A stretch of 64,000 nucleotides of DNA. Origin: Nocardia asteroides (GTDB lineage: Bacteria > Actinomycetota > Actinomycetes > Mycobacteriales > Mycobacteriaceae). Positions 33,452 to 41,707 of this stretch are shown one piece after another; the first letter of the stretch is position 1, and every line of letters starts with the position of its first letter. The stretch spans positions 1,674,001 through 1,738,000 of the forward strand of contig NZ_LR134352.1 of assembly GCF_900637185.1 (NCBI RefSeq), given 5' to 3'. The translations under genes and the position numbers were made by a program. The notes below the pieces were generated by a model. It searched no databases, was not told the DNA's origin, and worked only from the letters and a program-made list of their open reading frames with translations.

Positions 33452-34651
33452 GTGGCTGACGAGCTGGCCGGTGATCCCGATGTCGGATTCACCCTCACCA
33501 CGGTGGTGGCCGACGACGGCGGGATCTCGGAGCGGGCCGCCGCGCTGAGCCATCGCATCGCGAAAACCGTGGCGGCGCTGGGCCCGCCGGGGTGGACCAA
33601 GGTCGAGGCGTCGTTCGCGCTGACGGCGGCGGCCGAGGTGTCGATGGTCGTGTTCCACGACGAGCAGCAGCGATTCGCCCGGGTCTTCCCGAGCCCGGAA
33701 CTGCTGGACCTGCTGCGCGAGCACCGGCACATCTCCGCCTCGATGGGCGACGGCCCGTGGTGGCGCTACCTGCTCACGCTGACCAACGCGGGCCGGATGG
33801 AAGTCGACTACGACTACGGCGACGAGCCGTTCCCCGACGATCAGCTCTTCCCGCCGACGGTGTATCGCACCGACATCGAGATCTATCCGCGCGATCACCT
33901 GCCGATCTGGCTGGCCGCCTATATCTATCACGGGAACCGGCAGCTGCGGGGACCGGTGGCCGCCGCCGAGCAGGCGCGCGCGGACATCGCCGCGGGCCGG
34001 CACGCCGTCGGCTCGGCGCCGGATGTGGAGTTCCCCGCGCTCGTGCCGATGGCGCGCCGATGGGCTTTGATCGCGGCCGCTTTCGTGGCGGTCGGCTCCA
34101 AGTGGGGGCCGCGGGTGACGCCGGCGTTCCATGTCTTCGAGGGGTCCAAGTTCAGTGGTTCCACCCTGTGCCTGCTGCCCGGTGACCGCGCCGTGCTCTC
34201 CGGCGGGGTGTGGAACGCACCGGAACTCGACGCTGTCTACAACAAAGACCTGCCGATGCCGGACTTCTATCTCGGCGCCCCCGACTGGGTCGCGGCGCCG
34301 GTGCTCAACCGGCGAGCCGAGAGCGGATTGCTCACCTTCTGCTACTGGTGGGAGGGCGGCCGCTGGTACCGGGGCGCCTCCGTCGGCGCCGACGCGCTCG
34401 CTCCCGCGGTGCCGGGGATGTGGGACACCAGGACTGTCGTCGACGTGCTCACCGGGCTGCTCGGCGAGCGGGCCTCGCAGGCGCAGAAAGAGGGCGTGCT
34501 CGGACTGGTCGAGGCCGCCGAGCGCGCGGCCGTGGCCAGGGAGGCCTTCACGCGGGTCTTCCCCGCCGACACCTATCACGTCGACGCCGCCTGGTTCGAA
34601 CTGAATCTGGCCGGTCTGCTCGGCACCCACCACGTGGGCCTGGCCGAGTGA
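33452..34651 (+). CDS. YezG/DUF600-like immunity protein, extended
   Basis: The protein has 399 aa. Residues about 1-170 follow the YezG/DUF600 pattern: a helical start, GPPGWTKVEASFALTAAAE, then WWRYLLTLTNAGRMEVDYDYG and YRTDIEIYPRDHLPIWLAAYI. YezG is the immunity protein of the YeeF LXG nuclease toxin of Bacillus. Residues about 190-399 form a second region, with a C-terminal part rich in Trp/Tyr (FCYWWEGGRWYRGAS), that I do not recognise. It starts with GTG at 33452 after AAGGAG and lies 15 nt behind the YwqK-like gene, so the two are co-transcribed. Immunity to the nuclease-like domain of the giant protein is plausible but unproven. Confidence 0.65.
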   Translation: MADELAGDPDVGFTLTTVVADDGGISERAAALSHRIAKTVAALGPPGWTKVEASFALTAAAEVSMVVFHDEQQRFARVFPSPELLDLLREHRHISASMGDGPWWRYLLTLTNAGRMEVDYDYGDEPFPDDQLFPPTVYRTDIEIYPRDHLPIWLAAYIYHGNRQLRGPVAAAEQARADIAAGRHAVGSAPDVEFPALVPMARRWALIAAAFVAVGSKWGPRVTPAFHVFEGSKFSGSTLCLLPGDRAVLSGGVWNAPELDAVYNKDLPMPDFYLGAPDWVAAPVLNRRAESGLLTFCYWWEGGRWYRGASVGADALAPAVPGMWDTRTVVDVLTGLLGERASQAQKEGVLGLVEAAERAAVAREAFTRVFPADTYHVDAAWFELNLAGLLGTHHVGLAE

Positions 34652-34668
34652 GCTGACCGCCGGTGCTG

Positions 34669-34697
34669 TTGCGCGGTCGGTGCGGGTGTGGTGTGCT
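34669..34697 (+). promoter_or_regulatory. Shared promoter motif, copy 3 (YbaB-like gene)
   Basis: TTGCGC at 34669-34674, a 17-nt spacer ending TGTGG, and TGTGCT at 34692-34697 repeat the arrangement at 9545 and 12057. All three copies begin CTGTTGCG, and the last hexamer is followed by CG each time. Confidence 0.65.
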
Positions 34698-34748
34698 CGC
34701 TCACCGAAGAGCCGGGCGGGACGGCTCGGCAGGCGGAGGGAATCGGGT

Positions 34749-35222
34749 ATGACCAACGAACACGCCAAGGCGCAGATGGCGGACATCCTCGAGACGGTGC
34801 AGAAGCAGATGCAGGCGATCGCGCGGGTGCAGCAGGACCGGGCGAAGATCGTCGCCAGCGCCACCGTGCGCAAGCGGGTGACCGTCACGGTCAACGCGGA
34901 TTACAAGGTGATCGAAACGAAGTTCACCCCCGACATCGACGATCTCACCTACACCGAGATCGCCAAGGCCGTCACCGAGGCCGCCCAGCAGGCCGCGACC
35001 GAGGTCGCGCGCCTGACGCAGGAGATGATGGCGCCGATCCAGCAGGAGCGCGCACGCCTGCCGAAGATCACCGAATTGGTCGACGACATGGACGGATTCG
35101 CCATTCCGCAACCGGTGGAGGCCTCGCTGGAGCCGCCCAATTCGCCGGAGCGGGAACGGCTGTCGGCCGACGAGGACGGCTCGCGGGATCCGTCGCGCGC
35201 CGCTACCGACGCGAGCTGGTGA
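34749..35222 (+). CDS. YbaB/EbfC-like protein, T7SS-associated
   Basis: This 157-aa protein starts with a long helix (KAQMADILETVQKQMQAIARVQ). The strand pair VRKRVTVTVNADYKVIETKF and a further helical region follow, which is the YbaB/EbfC layout. ESX loci carry such proteins (EspL in ESX-1). The acidic tail after about residue 120 is probably disordered. ATG 34749 is chosen because GGAGGG stands 8 nt upstream; the open frame itself runs further left. It begins a new unit under the shared promoter motif and precedes the second EspB-like gene. Confidence 0.7.
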   Translation: MTNEHAKAQMADILETVQKQMQAIARVQQDRAKIVASATVRKRVTVTVNADYKVIETKFTPDIDDLTYTEIAKAVTEAAQQAATEVARLTQEMMAPIQQERARLPKITELVDDMDGFAIPQPVEASLEPPNSPERERLSADEDGSRDPSRAATDASW

Positions 35223-35284
35223 GCGCGGCGTCGTCGGCGGATGGTCCAGCCATCGCCACCGGCGGGATCGTCGCTGTACATGCG

Positions 35285-35309
35285 GAATTCATCTGTCAGA
35301 CCGTAGAAT
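35285..35309 (+). promoter_or_regulatory. Candidate promoter of the second EspB-like gene
   Basis: TAGAAT at 35304-35309 resembles a -10 box in a locally AT-rich stretch (GAATTCATCTGTCAGACCGTAGAATC). The -35 region is unclear. The same hexamer precedes the paralogous gene at 6703. Confidence 0.4.
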
Positions 35310-35400
35310 CGTTAGCAAGCCGTGCGAATCGGCGGTGTCGTGGTAGCGGTGCCAGGCGGGGCGCGAGGCGGCACCGGTACGGACAGGGAGGGTCGACTTC

Positions 35401-37155
35401 ATGACGGGACCATCGGCGCAGGATCAGTGGGCGGGTCTGCGTTCGGCAGCCTCGGACGGATCGCTGATGCTCGAGCCGTCGGCGCTGCCGAACCTGGTCG
35501 AAGCCGCCAACAACGCCCGCTACTGGGTCAATTCCGTCAAGTCCGCCGCCGAGGGCGTCGGGAACCTGCCCGATTTCTCCTCGCTGGAGTCGGGCAAACA
35601 GCTCGCCAAGCAGTTCGAGGGCAAGGCCGGTCAGCTCAAGACCGTGCTCGGCAAGCACGAGACCGTCCTCGACAACGTCGCCAACACCTTTCTCGACGCC
35701 GCCCGGCATTACAAGGGCGCCGAGGACGGCAGCAAAGTCGATCTGGAATCGCTGCGCACCAAGATCGAGCAGGGCCGCAGCGCGAGCATGAAGGTGGTCC
35801 TGCCGCCCACGGTCATCCAGTATCCGGCGGTGGCCACCGCGGTGAACCTGCCGAAGATCCTCGCCGACGGTAAGACTTTCGATCCGGCCGGGATGAAGGC
35901 CGAGACGCCCAACTACAACTACAGCGAACTGCAGGTGATCCTGTCGTCGCTGTCGACGGTGCCCAGCAGCCTGGCGCACACCGCGCTGTTCTGGGGCGAT
36001 CTGGCCGACCTGCTCAAAACCGGATTCGACGATCTGAACGCCAAAGTCGAAGCGAGCAAGAAGAGCTGGACCAGCCCGGGCGGCGCCACCCGTGCCATGT
36101 CGGCGATGTCGGCCTATCACGAAGCCAACGGACTGCTGGTCGAGCAGACCAAGCAGGTCGGCGCGGCGCTCGATTACAGCGTGGGCTGGATCAACGCCAC
36201 CTCCAAGGGGCTGGCGACGGCGCTCATGCTGCCCCGCTGCTATTCGGACCCCAATGGCACCCAGGCCCAGGCGGACAAGGAGACCTGCGCCAAGAACGGC
36301 CGCCAGGTCATGTGGAACACCTATGTCCCCGGCCTCAACAGCACGACGAGCCACATTCCCACGCTGCCCGAGCCCACCGCGCCCACCACGGGCGATGGAA
36401 CCGGGAACGGCAACGGGAATGGCAACGGCAACGGCAGCGGCAGTGGGAACGGCAGCGGGTCGGGTTCGGGCTCGGGCTCCGGCTCGGGCAGCTCGAAATC
36501 CGGTGAATCCCTGGCGGCCTTCGATCGGGCGCTCGCCGAGCTGCAGGAACAGAAGTCGGGCAGCGACACCGGCGGCAAGAACAACACCGGCGGTCAGAAC
36601 GGTTCCGGCGGTCAGAACGGCGGCAGCTCGGGTGGATCGTCGGGTGCCGATCAGCTGACCTCGGCGCTGCAGTCCGGTCTCGAACAGGCCAGTTCCGCCG
36701 CGCAATCGGCTCTGGAACAGGCGGCTTCGGCTGCCGAACAGAGCTCCCTGGCCGGCATCCCGAGCTCGGCCGCGCTCAGTTCGCTGCAGGATCAAGCCAA
36801 GAAGGCGCTCAGCGCCGCGAGCAAGGGCGGCGGCGGTGGCGGCGGCTCGGGCGCGGGCGGTGGCGGCGCGGGCGGGGGAGCCGCGGCGCTGTCGCCGAGC
36901 CTGGACAGTGCGTCCAAGCTGTTCCCGCGCGCCTCGGCCGTGACCGGCGCCGAGGGTTTCCGCACCGGCATCGCGTCCTCGGCTGCGGGCTCGCCGATGG
37001 GCGGCATGCCCATGGCGCCGATGGGTGGCGCGGGCGCGGGTGGTCAGGGCCAGCAGAAGGAACACAAGCGGGCCGACTACCTCGACTCGGTGGACCACCT
37101 GGACGAGGCCATCGGTGACGCGCCGATCGTGGCGAGGCCGGTGGTGGAACAGTGA
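35401..37155 (+). CDS. EspB-like secreted T7SS substrate (second paralogue)
   Basis: The protein has 584 aa. The first helical part ends in YKGAE (Tyr104-Glu108), a YxxxD/E export signal in the same position as in the product of the gene at 6703. A second helical part contains Trp223 in SWTSPGG. From about residue 320 there is a Gly/Asn/Ser linker, then Ala/Gln helices and a Gly/Met-rich tail (SPMGGMPMAPMGG) ending in ADYLDSVDHLDEAIGDAPIV, reminiscent of PPE C-termini. This is an EspB-like, PE-PPE-like single chain. The ATG has CAGGGAGGG upstream. Its stop overlaps the next espG by 4 nt. Secretion is inferred. Confidence 0.76.
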   Translation: MTGPSAQDQWAGLRSAASDGSLMLEPSALPNLVEAANNARYWVNSVKSAAEGVGNLPDFSSLESGKQLAKQFEGKAGQLKTVLGKHETVLDNVANTFLDAARHYKGAEDGSKVDLESLRTKIEQGRSASMKVVLPPTVIQYPAVATAVNLPKILADGKTFDPAGMKAETPNYNYSELQVILSSLSTVPSSLAHTALFWGDLADLLKTGFDDLNAKVEASKKSWTSPGGATRAMSAMSAYHEANGLLVEQTKQVGAALDYSVGWINATSKGLATALMLPRCYSDPNGTQAQADKETCAKNGRQVMWNTYVPGLNSTTSHIPTLPEPTAPTTGDGTGNGNGNGNGNGSGSGNGSGSGSGSGSGSGSSKSGESLAAFDRALAELQEQKSGSDTGGKNNTGGQNGSGGQNGGSSGGSSGADQLTSALQSGLEQASSAAQSALEQAASAAEQSSLAGIPSSAALSSLQDQAKKALSAASKGGGGGGGSGAGGGGAGGGAAALSPSLDSASKLFPRASAVTGAEGFRTGIASSAAGSPMGGMPMAPMGGAGAGGQGQQKEHKRADYLDSVDHLDEAIGDAPIVARPVVEQ

Positions 37156-37934
37156 CGCCCACCTGGGAATTCACCGGCGACGAGTTCGACGCGCTGTGGT
37201 CGGGCATCGACGAGGAGTACATGCCCGACCCGTTCATCCACACCGGCGCGGCGGGCGACGCGGACGAAGCCGAAGTCGCGCGCAAGGAAGCGTGGGCGCG
37301 GATCCGGCGGCGGTGGGGGCACGAGCTCGACGAGATCATCGACGTCCTCACCCACCCCGACATCCGGATCGCGGTGCGCGGCTACGGTGGCGGGGACAAG
37401 CTGCTCGATCCCGCCTACTCGGTGCGCATGCTCGCCGCGCGCAAGGGCGAGCTGGGATATCTGGTGCGGCAACGGCCGGGTGAAACCCTGTATCACGCCG
37501 AAGGATTCGTCGTCACGCGGCACGGTGCGCTGACCCTCGGTGACGTGATCGCCGATCACCTGCCCGAGGCCGAGGCGGGCCGCGGCCAGGAGATCCGCCT
37601 CGACGAACCGGACAGCGATCAGTTCGACCACAGCTACGGCCGTTCGCTGGTGCAGCACTACGACGACGATTCCGCGGTGCAGACTCAGACTTTTCAACAG
37701 GCCAGGTTGGACCGCGACGGGTTCATCGACATCGAGCAGGGCTGGTCGCGATTCGGCCCGCGCGGCATCCTGCGGCTGCGCCTGGGCTGGCGCGATCTGA
37801 CCGATGACGGTCGCTATGTGATCGTGCCCGGCACGCCACCGGTGGCGGTCGGCGCCGATCGCAGGCGGGTGGTGTCGCTGATCAACAGCCAGATCGCCGA
37901 AGTTGTCAGAGCCATCAGGGATGATCGGGCGTAG
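37152..37934 (+). CDS. EspG-family T7SS chaperone (copy 2)
   Basis: This 260-aa protein starts TPTWEFTGDEFDALWSGI and carries the EspG strands YLVRQRPGETLYHAEGFVV and the C-terminal helix RRRVVSLINSQIAEVVRAI. It is clearly related to the EspG at 8700. The overlap of its GTG with the stop of the EspB-like gene points to that protein as client. The stop is 20 nt before the start of the EspH-like gene, in the same operon. Confidence 0.82.
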   Translation: MTPTWEFTGDEFDALWSGIDEEYMPDPFIHTGAAGDADEAEVARKEAWARIRRRWGHELDEIIDVLTHPDIRIAVRGYGGGDKLLDPAYSVRMLAARKGELGYLVRQRPGETLYHAEGFVVTRHGALTLGDVIADHLPEAEAGRGQEIRLDEPDSDQFDHSYGRSLVQHYDDDSAVQTQTFQQARLDRDGFIDIEQGWSRFGPRGILRLRLGWRDLTDDGRYVIVPGTPPVAVGADRRRVVSLINSQIAEVVRAIRDDRA

Positions 37935-37954
37935 TGCGGATGGGAGGGGAATCG

Positions 37955-38287
37955 ATGGAAGAGTTTCCGACCGAGTTCAGCGCGTCCTCGCTGACCGGGG
38001 CGATCGCGGTGCGCACCACCGAGCAGGGTCTGCCGGTGGGCATCACCGTCGACGCGGATCAATTGCGCCGCGACCCCGCCGATCTGGCAGCCGAGATTCT
38101 GCGGCTGTGCCAGAAGTCGGCCAAGCGGGCCGGGCTGGCCCGGCGTAATCAGCTGGCGGCGGCCGGGTTCGATCCGGCGCTGCTGGCGGCGACGGGCTTG
38201 CCGACCGAGGCCGAGGTCGCGGCGGCGGAGATCGTCGAGGAGCAGGACTACGACACCGAGCCCGACAGCTGGCTGCGGTCGGTCTAG
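37955..38287 (+). CDS. EspH/EspD-like protein
   Basis: This 110-aa protein shares the general layout of mycobacterial EspH and EspD (DUF2694). A strand region (AVRTTEQGLPVGITVD) is followed by a helix DPADLAAEILRLCQKSAKRA, then TGLPTEAEVAAAEIVEEQDYD and a short polar end. In ESX-1 the gene also follows espG. ATG 37955 is chosen for its well-placed GGAGGGG; a GTG overlapping the espG stop is possible. The similarity is by eye and limited. Confidence 0.55.
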   Translation: MEEFPTEFSASSLTGAIAVRTTEQGLPVGITVDADQLRRDPADLAAEILRLCQKSAKRAGLARRNQLAAAGFDPALLAATGLPTEAEVAAAEIVEEQDYDTEPDSWLRSV

Positions 38288-38307
38288 CGAGCGGGGAGGA
38301 CACGGCG

Positions 38308-38604
38308 ATGGTCGAAACCATGGACGAGCTGATCGCGAAGGTGCAGGGTCAGCTCTACCGGCTGCAGGATCTGTCCGAGGCCACCAATCGCATCCGGGCG
38401 CAGGAAACCTCGCCCGACGGCGCGGTGACGGTGACCGTCGACGGGGCTGGCGCGCTGGTCGGACTGGAGTTCACCGCGGCGGTCGGCGCGCTGTCGCCGG
38501 CGGACTTCGAGAGCACGCTGGTGCGGACCGCGCAGGCGGCCGCGCATCGCGCCTTCGCCGAACGGGCCGAGCTGGTGAACGCGTACAACCAAACCGGCAC
38601 GTGA
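38308..38604 (+). CDS. YbaB/EbfC-like protein (EspL-like)
   Basis: This 98-aa protein has a helix with MDELIAKVQGQLYRLQDL, the strand pair DGAVTVTVDGAGALVGLEFT and a C-terminal helix (LVRTAQAAAHRAFAERAEL). This is the YbaB fold, at the length of EspL. ESX-1 of Mycobacterium has such a gene close to its secreted Esp proteins. The ATG is preceded by GGGGAGGA. It is the last gene of the run that starts at 34749 before a new promoter region. Confidence 0.72.
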   Translation: MVETMDELIAKVQGQLYRLQDLSEATNRIRAQETSPDGAVTVTVDGAGALVGLEFTAAVGALSPADFESTLVRTAQAAAHRAFAERAELVNAYNQTGT

Positions 38605-38654
38605 GATTCAACTGGTCTTAACCGCCGATTTGTGTGGCGCGGGTTTCCGACGGG

Positions 38655-38668
38655 TAGATAAGGTAACG
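38655..38668 (+). promoter_or_regulatory. TAGATAAGGTAACG element before the EspC-like gene
   Basis: TAGATA could be a -10 box about 45 nt before the ATG. The longer 14-nt string differs by one base from an element at 48750-48763 between eccA and eccD, so it may be a common regulator site. Confidence 0.4.
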
Positions 38669-38704
38669 AAACACCATGGGCTGTTTCGAGATTGGACGAG
38701 AGCC

Positions 38705-39016
38705 ATGAATCACGTTGCGGTAGTTCCCGATGCGGTCCGCGCGTACGCGGGGGCCTCGGCCACCATGGCGGCGGGGGTCGCCCAGGCCGGAGCGGTCGAC
38801 CAGGCCGCGACGATGGCCGCGGCTGTGCCCGTGTTCGGCCTGATCGGCCAGGAATTCCTGCTGTCGTTCGCCTACGCCCAGGCCAATCACCTGACGTCGG
38901 TGGCGCAGCTCGCCGCCGTGCACGCGGGTACCGCGCTCACCGCCACGCAGGCCGCGGCGACGTACGAGGGCGCCGACGGTGCGGCCAAGCTGGGCATCGC
39001 CGCGGTCGATCTGTAG
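38705..39016 (+). CDS. EspC/EspF-like T7SS substrate
   Basis: This 103-aa, all-helical, Ala-rich protein has a helical hairpin and a YEGAD (Tyr87-Asp91) export signal near the end. The length and pattern fit EspC/EspF, the ESX-1 proteins co-secreted with EspA/EspE. It lacks a WXG turn, as those proteins do. ATG 38705 is preferred to upstream starts for its fit to the family start (MNHVAVVPDAVRAYAG). An EspA-like gene follows 2 nt after its stop, just as espF neighbours espE and espC neighbours espA. Confidence 0.72.
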   Translation: MNHVAVVPDAVRAYAGASATMAAGVAQAGAVDQAATMAAAVPVFGLIGQEFLLSFAYAQANHLTSVAQLAAVHAGTALTATQAAATYEGADGAAKLGIAAVDL

Positions 39017-39018
39017 CC

Positions 39019-40371
39019 ATGACGTATCCCGGGGGAAGCGCGGCGGCATCGGTCGATCCGACCGTGCTCGAGCTGCTGCGCGGTAGTTCCCTGGCGCCGA
39101 TGCTGGACCAGCCGGTGAGCCAGGTACTCAGCTCGATGGGACTGCCGCAGCTGCCACAGCTGCCGGAGTTCATCCAGCTGCCGGAGATGCCCGCGCTGCC
39201 GACGATCGATCTGACCGCGCTGATGCGTCCGCTCACCGACCTCGCCTCCGCCTTCGGCACCGGTGCGCTCGGCGGTACCGGTACCGCGAACGGCACGTCG
39301 TCGAATCCCACCGACGCGCTGTCGAACATCACCTCGGTGCTGGAGACGGCGATGTCGCTCGGGTCGACCGCGTTGCAGACGGTGATGCAGCTGTGGCAGA
39401 GCGCCGCGGCGATGGAGGCGACGAACAAGGCGACCGCCGCCCAATCCGACGGCGCCAAGCTCGCGGCACAGAGCACGCAGGAGAAGGCGGTGCTCACCCA
39501 CGCGGCGGGCAATGTCGCGGTCGGCGGCGCCAAGCTGGCCGCGGTGATCGCCCGCTATTCCGCCACTTTGGCCCTCGCTCCGCTCTACGCGGCCACGCCG
39601 GGCGGCCAGGCAGTGCTGATCGCGGCGACGATGGAAGCCATGGCCGAGGGCCTGGCGATCACGGCCGAGACCAAGGCCGAGATGGTCGCGCGCAGCGGGG
39701 AGATGGCGCAGGCGGGGGAGAAGGTGCAGGTCACCAACGCGCCCACCGGTGTCGACGCGAGCAGTGAATCGCTGAGCCAGCTGATGAGCCTGATCTCGCC
39801 GCTGATCAGCACGGCGAGCACCGCGGTGTCGTCGCTGGGCACGCTGGCCGGACAGGTGAGCTCGCTGTCGACCAGCACGACCGGGACCACCGGGGATTCG
39901 GCCACCACCGGCACCGAGATCGCCGATACCGACGCCGAGACCGCCGAGGGGCTGGCCGGCGCGGGCGGCGGTGGCGGCGCGATCGGTGGCGTCGGCGCGA
40001 TCGGTGGCGCGGCAGCCGCCTCGTCGCCGCTGAGCCCGTGGCAGGGCGGCCGCGGTGGCGGGCTGTCCACCGTCGGTGCCACCGGCGCGGTCGGCACCGG
40101 AGGCAGCACCACCGGTGGCGCCTCCATGACCACCGCCTCGGCGAGTGGTACGTCCCCGGGCTACATGCCGATGGGCGGAGCGGGCGGCGCCGGTATGCCG
40201 CTGGCTCGGGCCGTGGACGGCGGCGGCAACGAGGCCGTGCATTCCCAGCTGGTGACCGGCAACCACGGTGACGAGGTCGTCGGCCAGATCGCGGGAGTGG
40301 CGACCCCGGTCGTCGGTGCCGCCGAACCGGCGACCACCGAAGCGCCGCCGGACAAAGAACTCTCACTGTGA
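39019..40371 (+). CDS. EspA/EspE-like T7SS substrate
   Basis: The protein has 450 aa. After a Leu/Pro-rich start (LPQLPQLPEFIQLPEMPALP) it has long Ala/Thr-rich helices between about residues 100 and 230, then SLISPLISTASTAVSSLGTLAG. The C-terminal third is Gly/Ala-rich with a GGAGGAGMPLARAVDGG motif like the EspA tail. EspA homologues depend on ESX-1 and co-secretion with EspC. Sequence similarity to EspA is weak, so the call rests mostly on the pairing with the EspC-like gene and overall composition. No other membrane protein features are convincing. Confidence 0.6.
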   Translation: MTYPGGSAAASVDPTVLELLRGSSLAPMLDQPVSQVLSSMGLPQLPQLPEFIQLPEMPALPTIDLTALMRPLTDLASAFGTGALGGTGTANGTSSNPTDALSNITSVLETAMSLGSTALQTVMQLWQSAAAMEATNKATAAQSDGAKLAAQSTQEKAVLTHAAGNVAVGGAKLAAVIARYSATLALAPLYAATPGGQAVLIAATMEAMAEGLAITAETKAEMVARSGEMAQAGEKVQVTNAPTGVDASSESLSQLMSLISPLISTASTAVSSLGTLAGQVSSLSTSTTGTTGDSATTGTEIADTDAETAEGLAGAGGGGGAIGGVGAIGGAAAASSPLSPWQGGRGGGLSTVGATGAVGTGGSTTGGASMTTASASGTSPGYMPMGGAGGAGMPLARAVDGGGNEAVHSQLVTGNHGDEVVGQIAGVATPVVGAAEPATTEAPPDKELSL

Positions 40372-40399
40372 CGCGGGACGACCACGACAGGAGTGGCAG

Positions 40400-40711
40400 A
40401 TGAGTAACACCTTCGAATTCGATTCGGCTGCGGCGAGCAAGGCCGCCGCGGCACTGGACGGGATCGCCGACCGGCTCACCACCGAGCTGAACGCGGTGGC
40501 GCCTACCCTGCGGGTGGTGCCCGCGGGCGCCGACGAGGTGTCCGCGCGCGCCGCGACCACCGCCAACGGTGTCGCCGACGATTACCTCACCGGTGCGGAG
40601 GCCGGCGCTCACGAGATGAGCAAGCTCGCCGCCACCCTGCGTGCGCAGGTGTCGGAGTTCGATCAGATGGAAACCGACAACACCACCGGCTTCACCGGAC
40701 CCGCGGCGTAA
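40400..40711 (+). CDS. PE-family protein
   Basis: This 103-aa protein has the PE-domain layout. A first helix starts with FEFDSAAASKAAAALDGIA. The turn VVPAGADEVSARAA is typical of PE proteins, and a second helix ends in SEFDQMETD. The Pro-Glu pair itself is absent, as in many nocardial members. No YxxxD/E is present at its end. ATG 40400 follows GGAG. It forms a unit with the PPE gene 15 nt downstream and the EspG after it. Confidence 0.75.
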   Translation: MSNTFEFDSAAASKAAAALDGIADRLTTELNAVAPTLRVVPAGADEVSARAATTANGVADDYLTGAEAGAHEMSKLAATLRAQVSEFDQMETDNTTGFTGPAA

Positions 40712-40726
40712 AGGCGTCCATCACCG

Positions 40727-41707
40727 ATGATCGAACCACCGCAGCCCGGTTTCACCGGAGTGGTGTGGGAGGCGCGCGAGCCGCAGAAGCTCGCCACCGA
40801 CCTCACCACCGGTGCCGGACCGTTGCCGATGGCCGACGCGGCCGCCGCCTGGACGCGGCTCGCCGCGGCCTTCGGCGCGGCCGTGCTCGACTACGAGCAG
40901 GTGCTGCAAACCCTGCGTGGCTCCTGGACATCCGGGCGCAGCGAACAGGTGTGGGAACGGATCTCGACCCTGCGCGAGTGGCTGCTCGAGACCGCCGCGG
41001 CGGCGACCGCGAACGCGGCCCGGCTGCAAGCCCAGGTCCTGGCCTACGAGGTCGCGGCCCTGGCGATGCCGAACACCGCCGACATCGCGGCCATCACCGC
41101 GATGCAGCAGGCGCTGGAACAGGTCGGCACCGCGCTCGGTGCGCCGATCAAGGCGATCGCGGCGCAGACCGACGCCGAGTCCGATGTCGCGAAGGCGGTC
41201 GCCTCCCGGGTGATGCGCAGCTATGAGGCGGCCACCGAGCCGCTGGCCACCCCGTGGCTGCACGCCCCGCCGCCGCCGATCGCACCGGAGGCCGCGCTGG
41301 CGGGCGAGCGATCGGCGAAGCCCGAGACGCCCGGTACGCCGGGCGCTGTGGCCCCCGGCATCGGGGCGATCGGGCTCGGCGCCTTGCCGTCGTTGCCCGC
41401 GCCCGTGCAAACCGCTTATCGCGCACCGGTTTTCGTGCAGTCCACCGCGACGGTCAGCACGCCGCAGACGACGCCGGTCGCCACGCCCACCGGGCAGGCC
41501 GCCCCGCTCGTTCCCGGTGCGATGGCGCCCGGTGCGGGTGGCCAGGACTCCGCCGCCCGCTTCCCGCGCGCGGGCCTGGCCTACGAGGAGTCCGACCAGC
41601 TGGTCGCCGAGGGTGAGATCCAGGCCGCCCCGGCGGTACTCGGCGTCGCCGAACGCGCCGCGCCGCAGACCGGCGGCACCTCCGCCACCACGGAGGGCAG
41701 GCCATGA
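40727..41707 (+). CDS. PPE-family protein
   Basis: This 326-aa protein begins MIEPPQPGFTGVVWEAREPQ, the nocardial form of the PPE start. A helical bundle of about 160 residues follows, with a turn SWTSGRSE replacing W-x-G. The rest is an Ala/Pro-rich tail that ends before a short C-terminal segment. PE and PPE form a dimer that is exported by ESX systems. It overlaps the downstream espG start by 4 nt, so the chaperone is coupled to its client. Confidence 0.78.
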   Translation: MIEPPQPGFTGVVWEAREPQKLATDLTTGAGPLPMADAAAAWTRLAAAFGAAVLDYEQVLQTLRGSWTSGRSEQVWERISTLREWLLETAAAATANAARLQAQVLAYEVAALAMPNTADIAAITAMQQALEQVGTALGAPIKAIAAQTDAESDVAKAVASRVMRSYEAATEPLATPWLHAPPPPIAPEAALAGERSAKPETPGTPGAVAPGIGAIGLGALPSLPAPVQTAYRAPVFVQSTATVSTPQTTPVATPTGQAAPLVPGAMAPGAGGQDSAARFPRAGLAYEESDQLVAEGEIQAAPAVLGVAERAAPQTGGTSATTEGRP

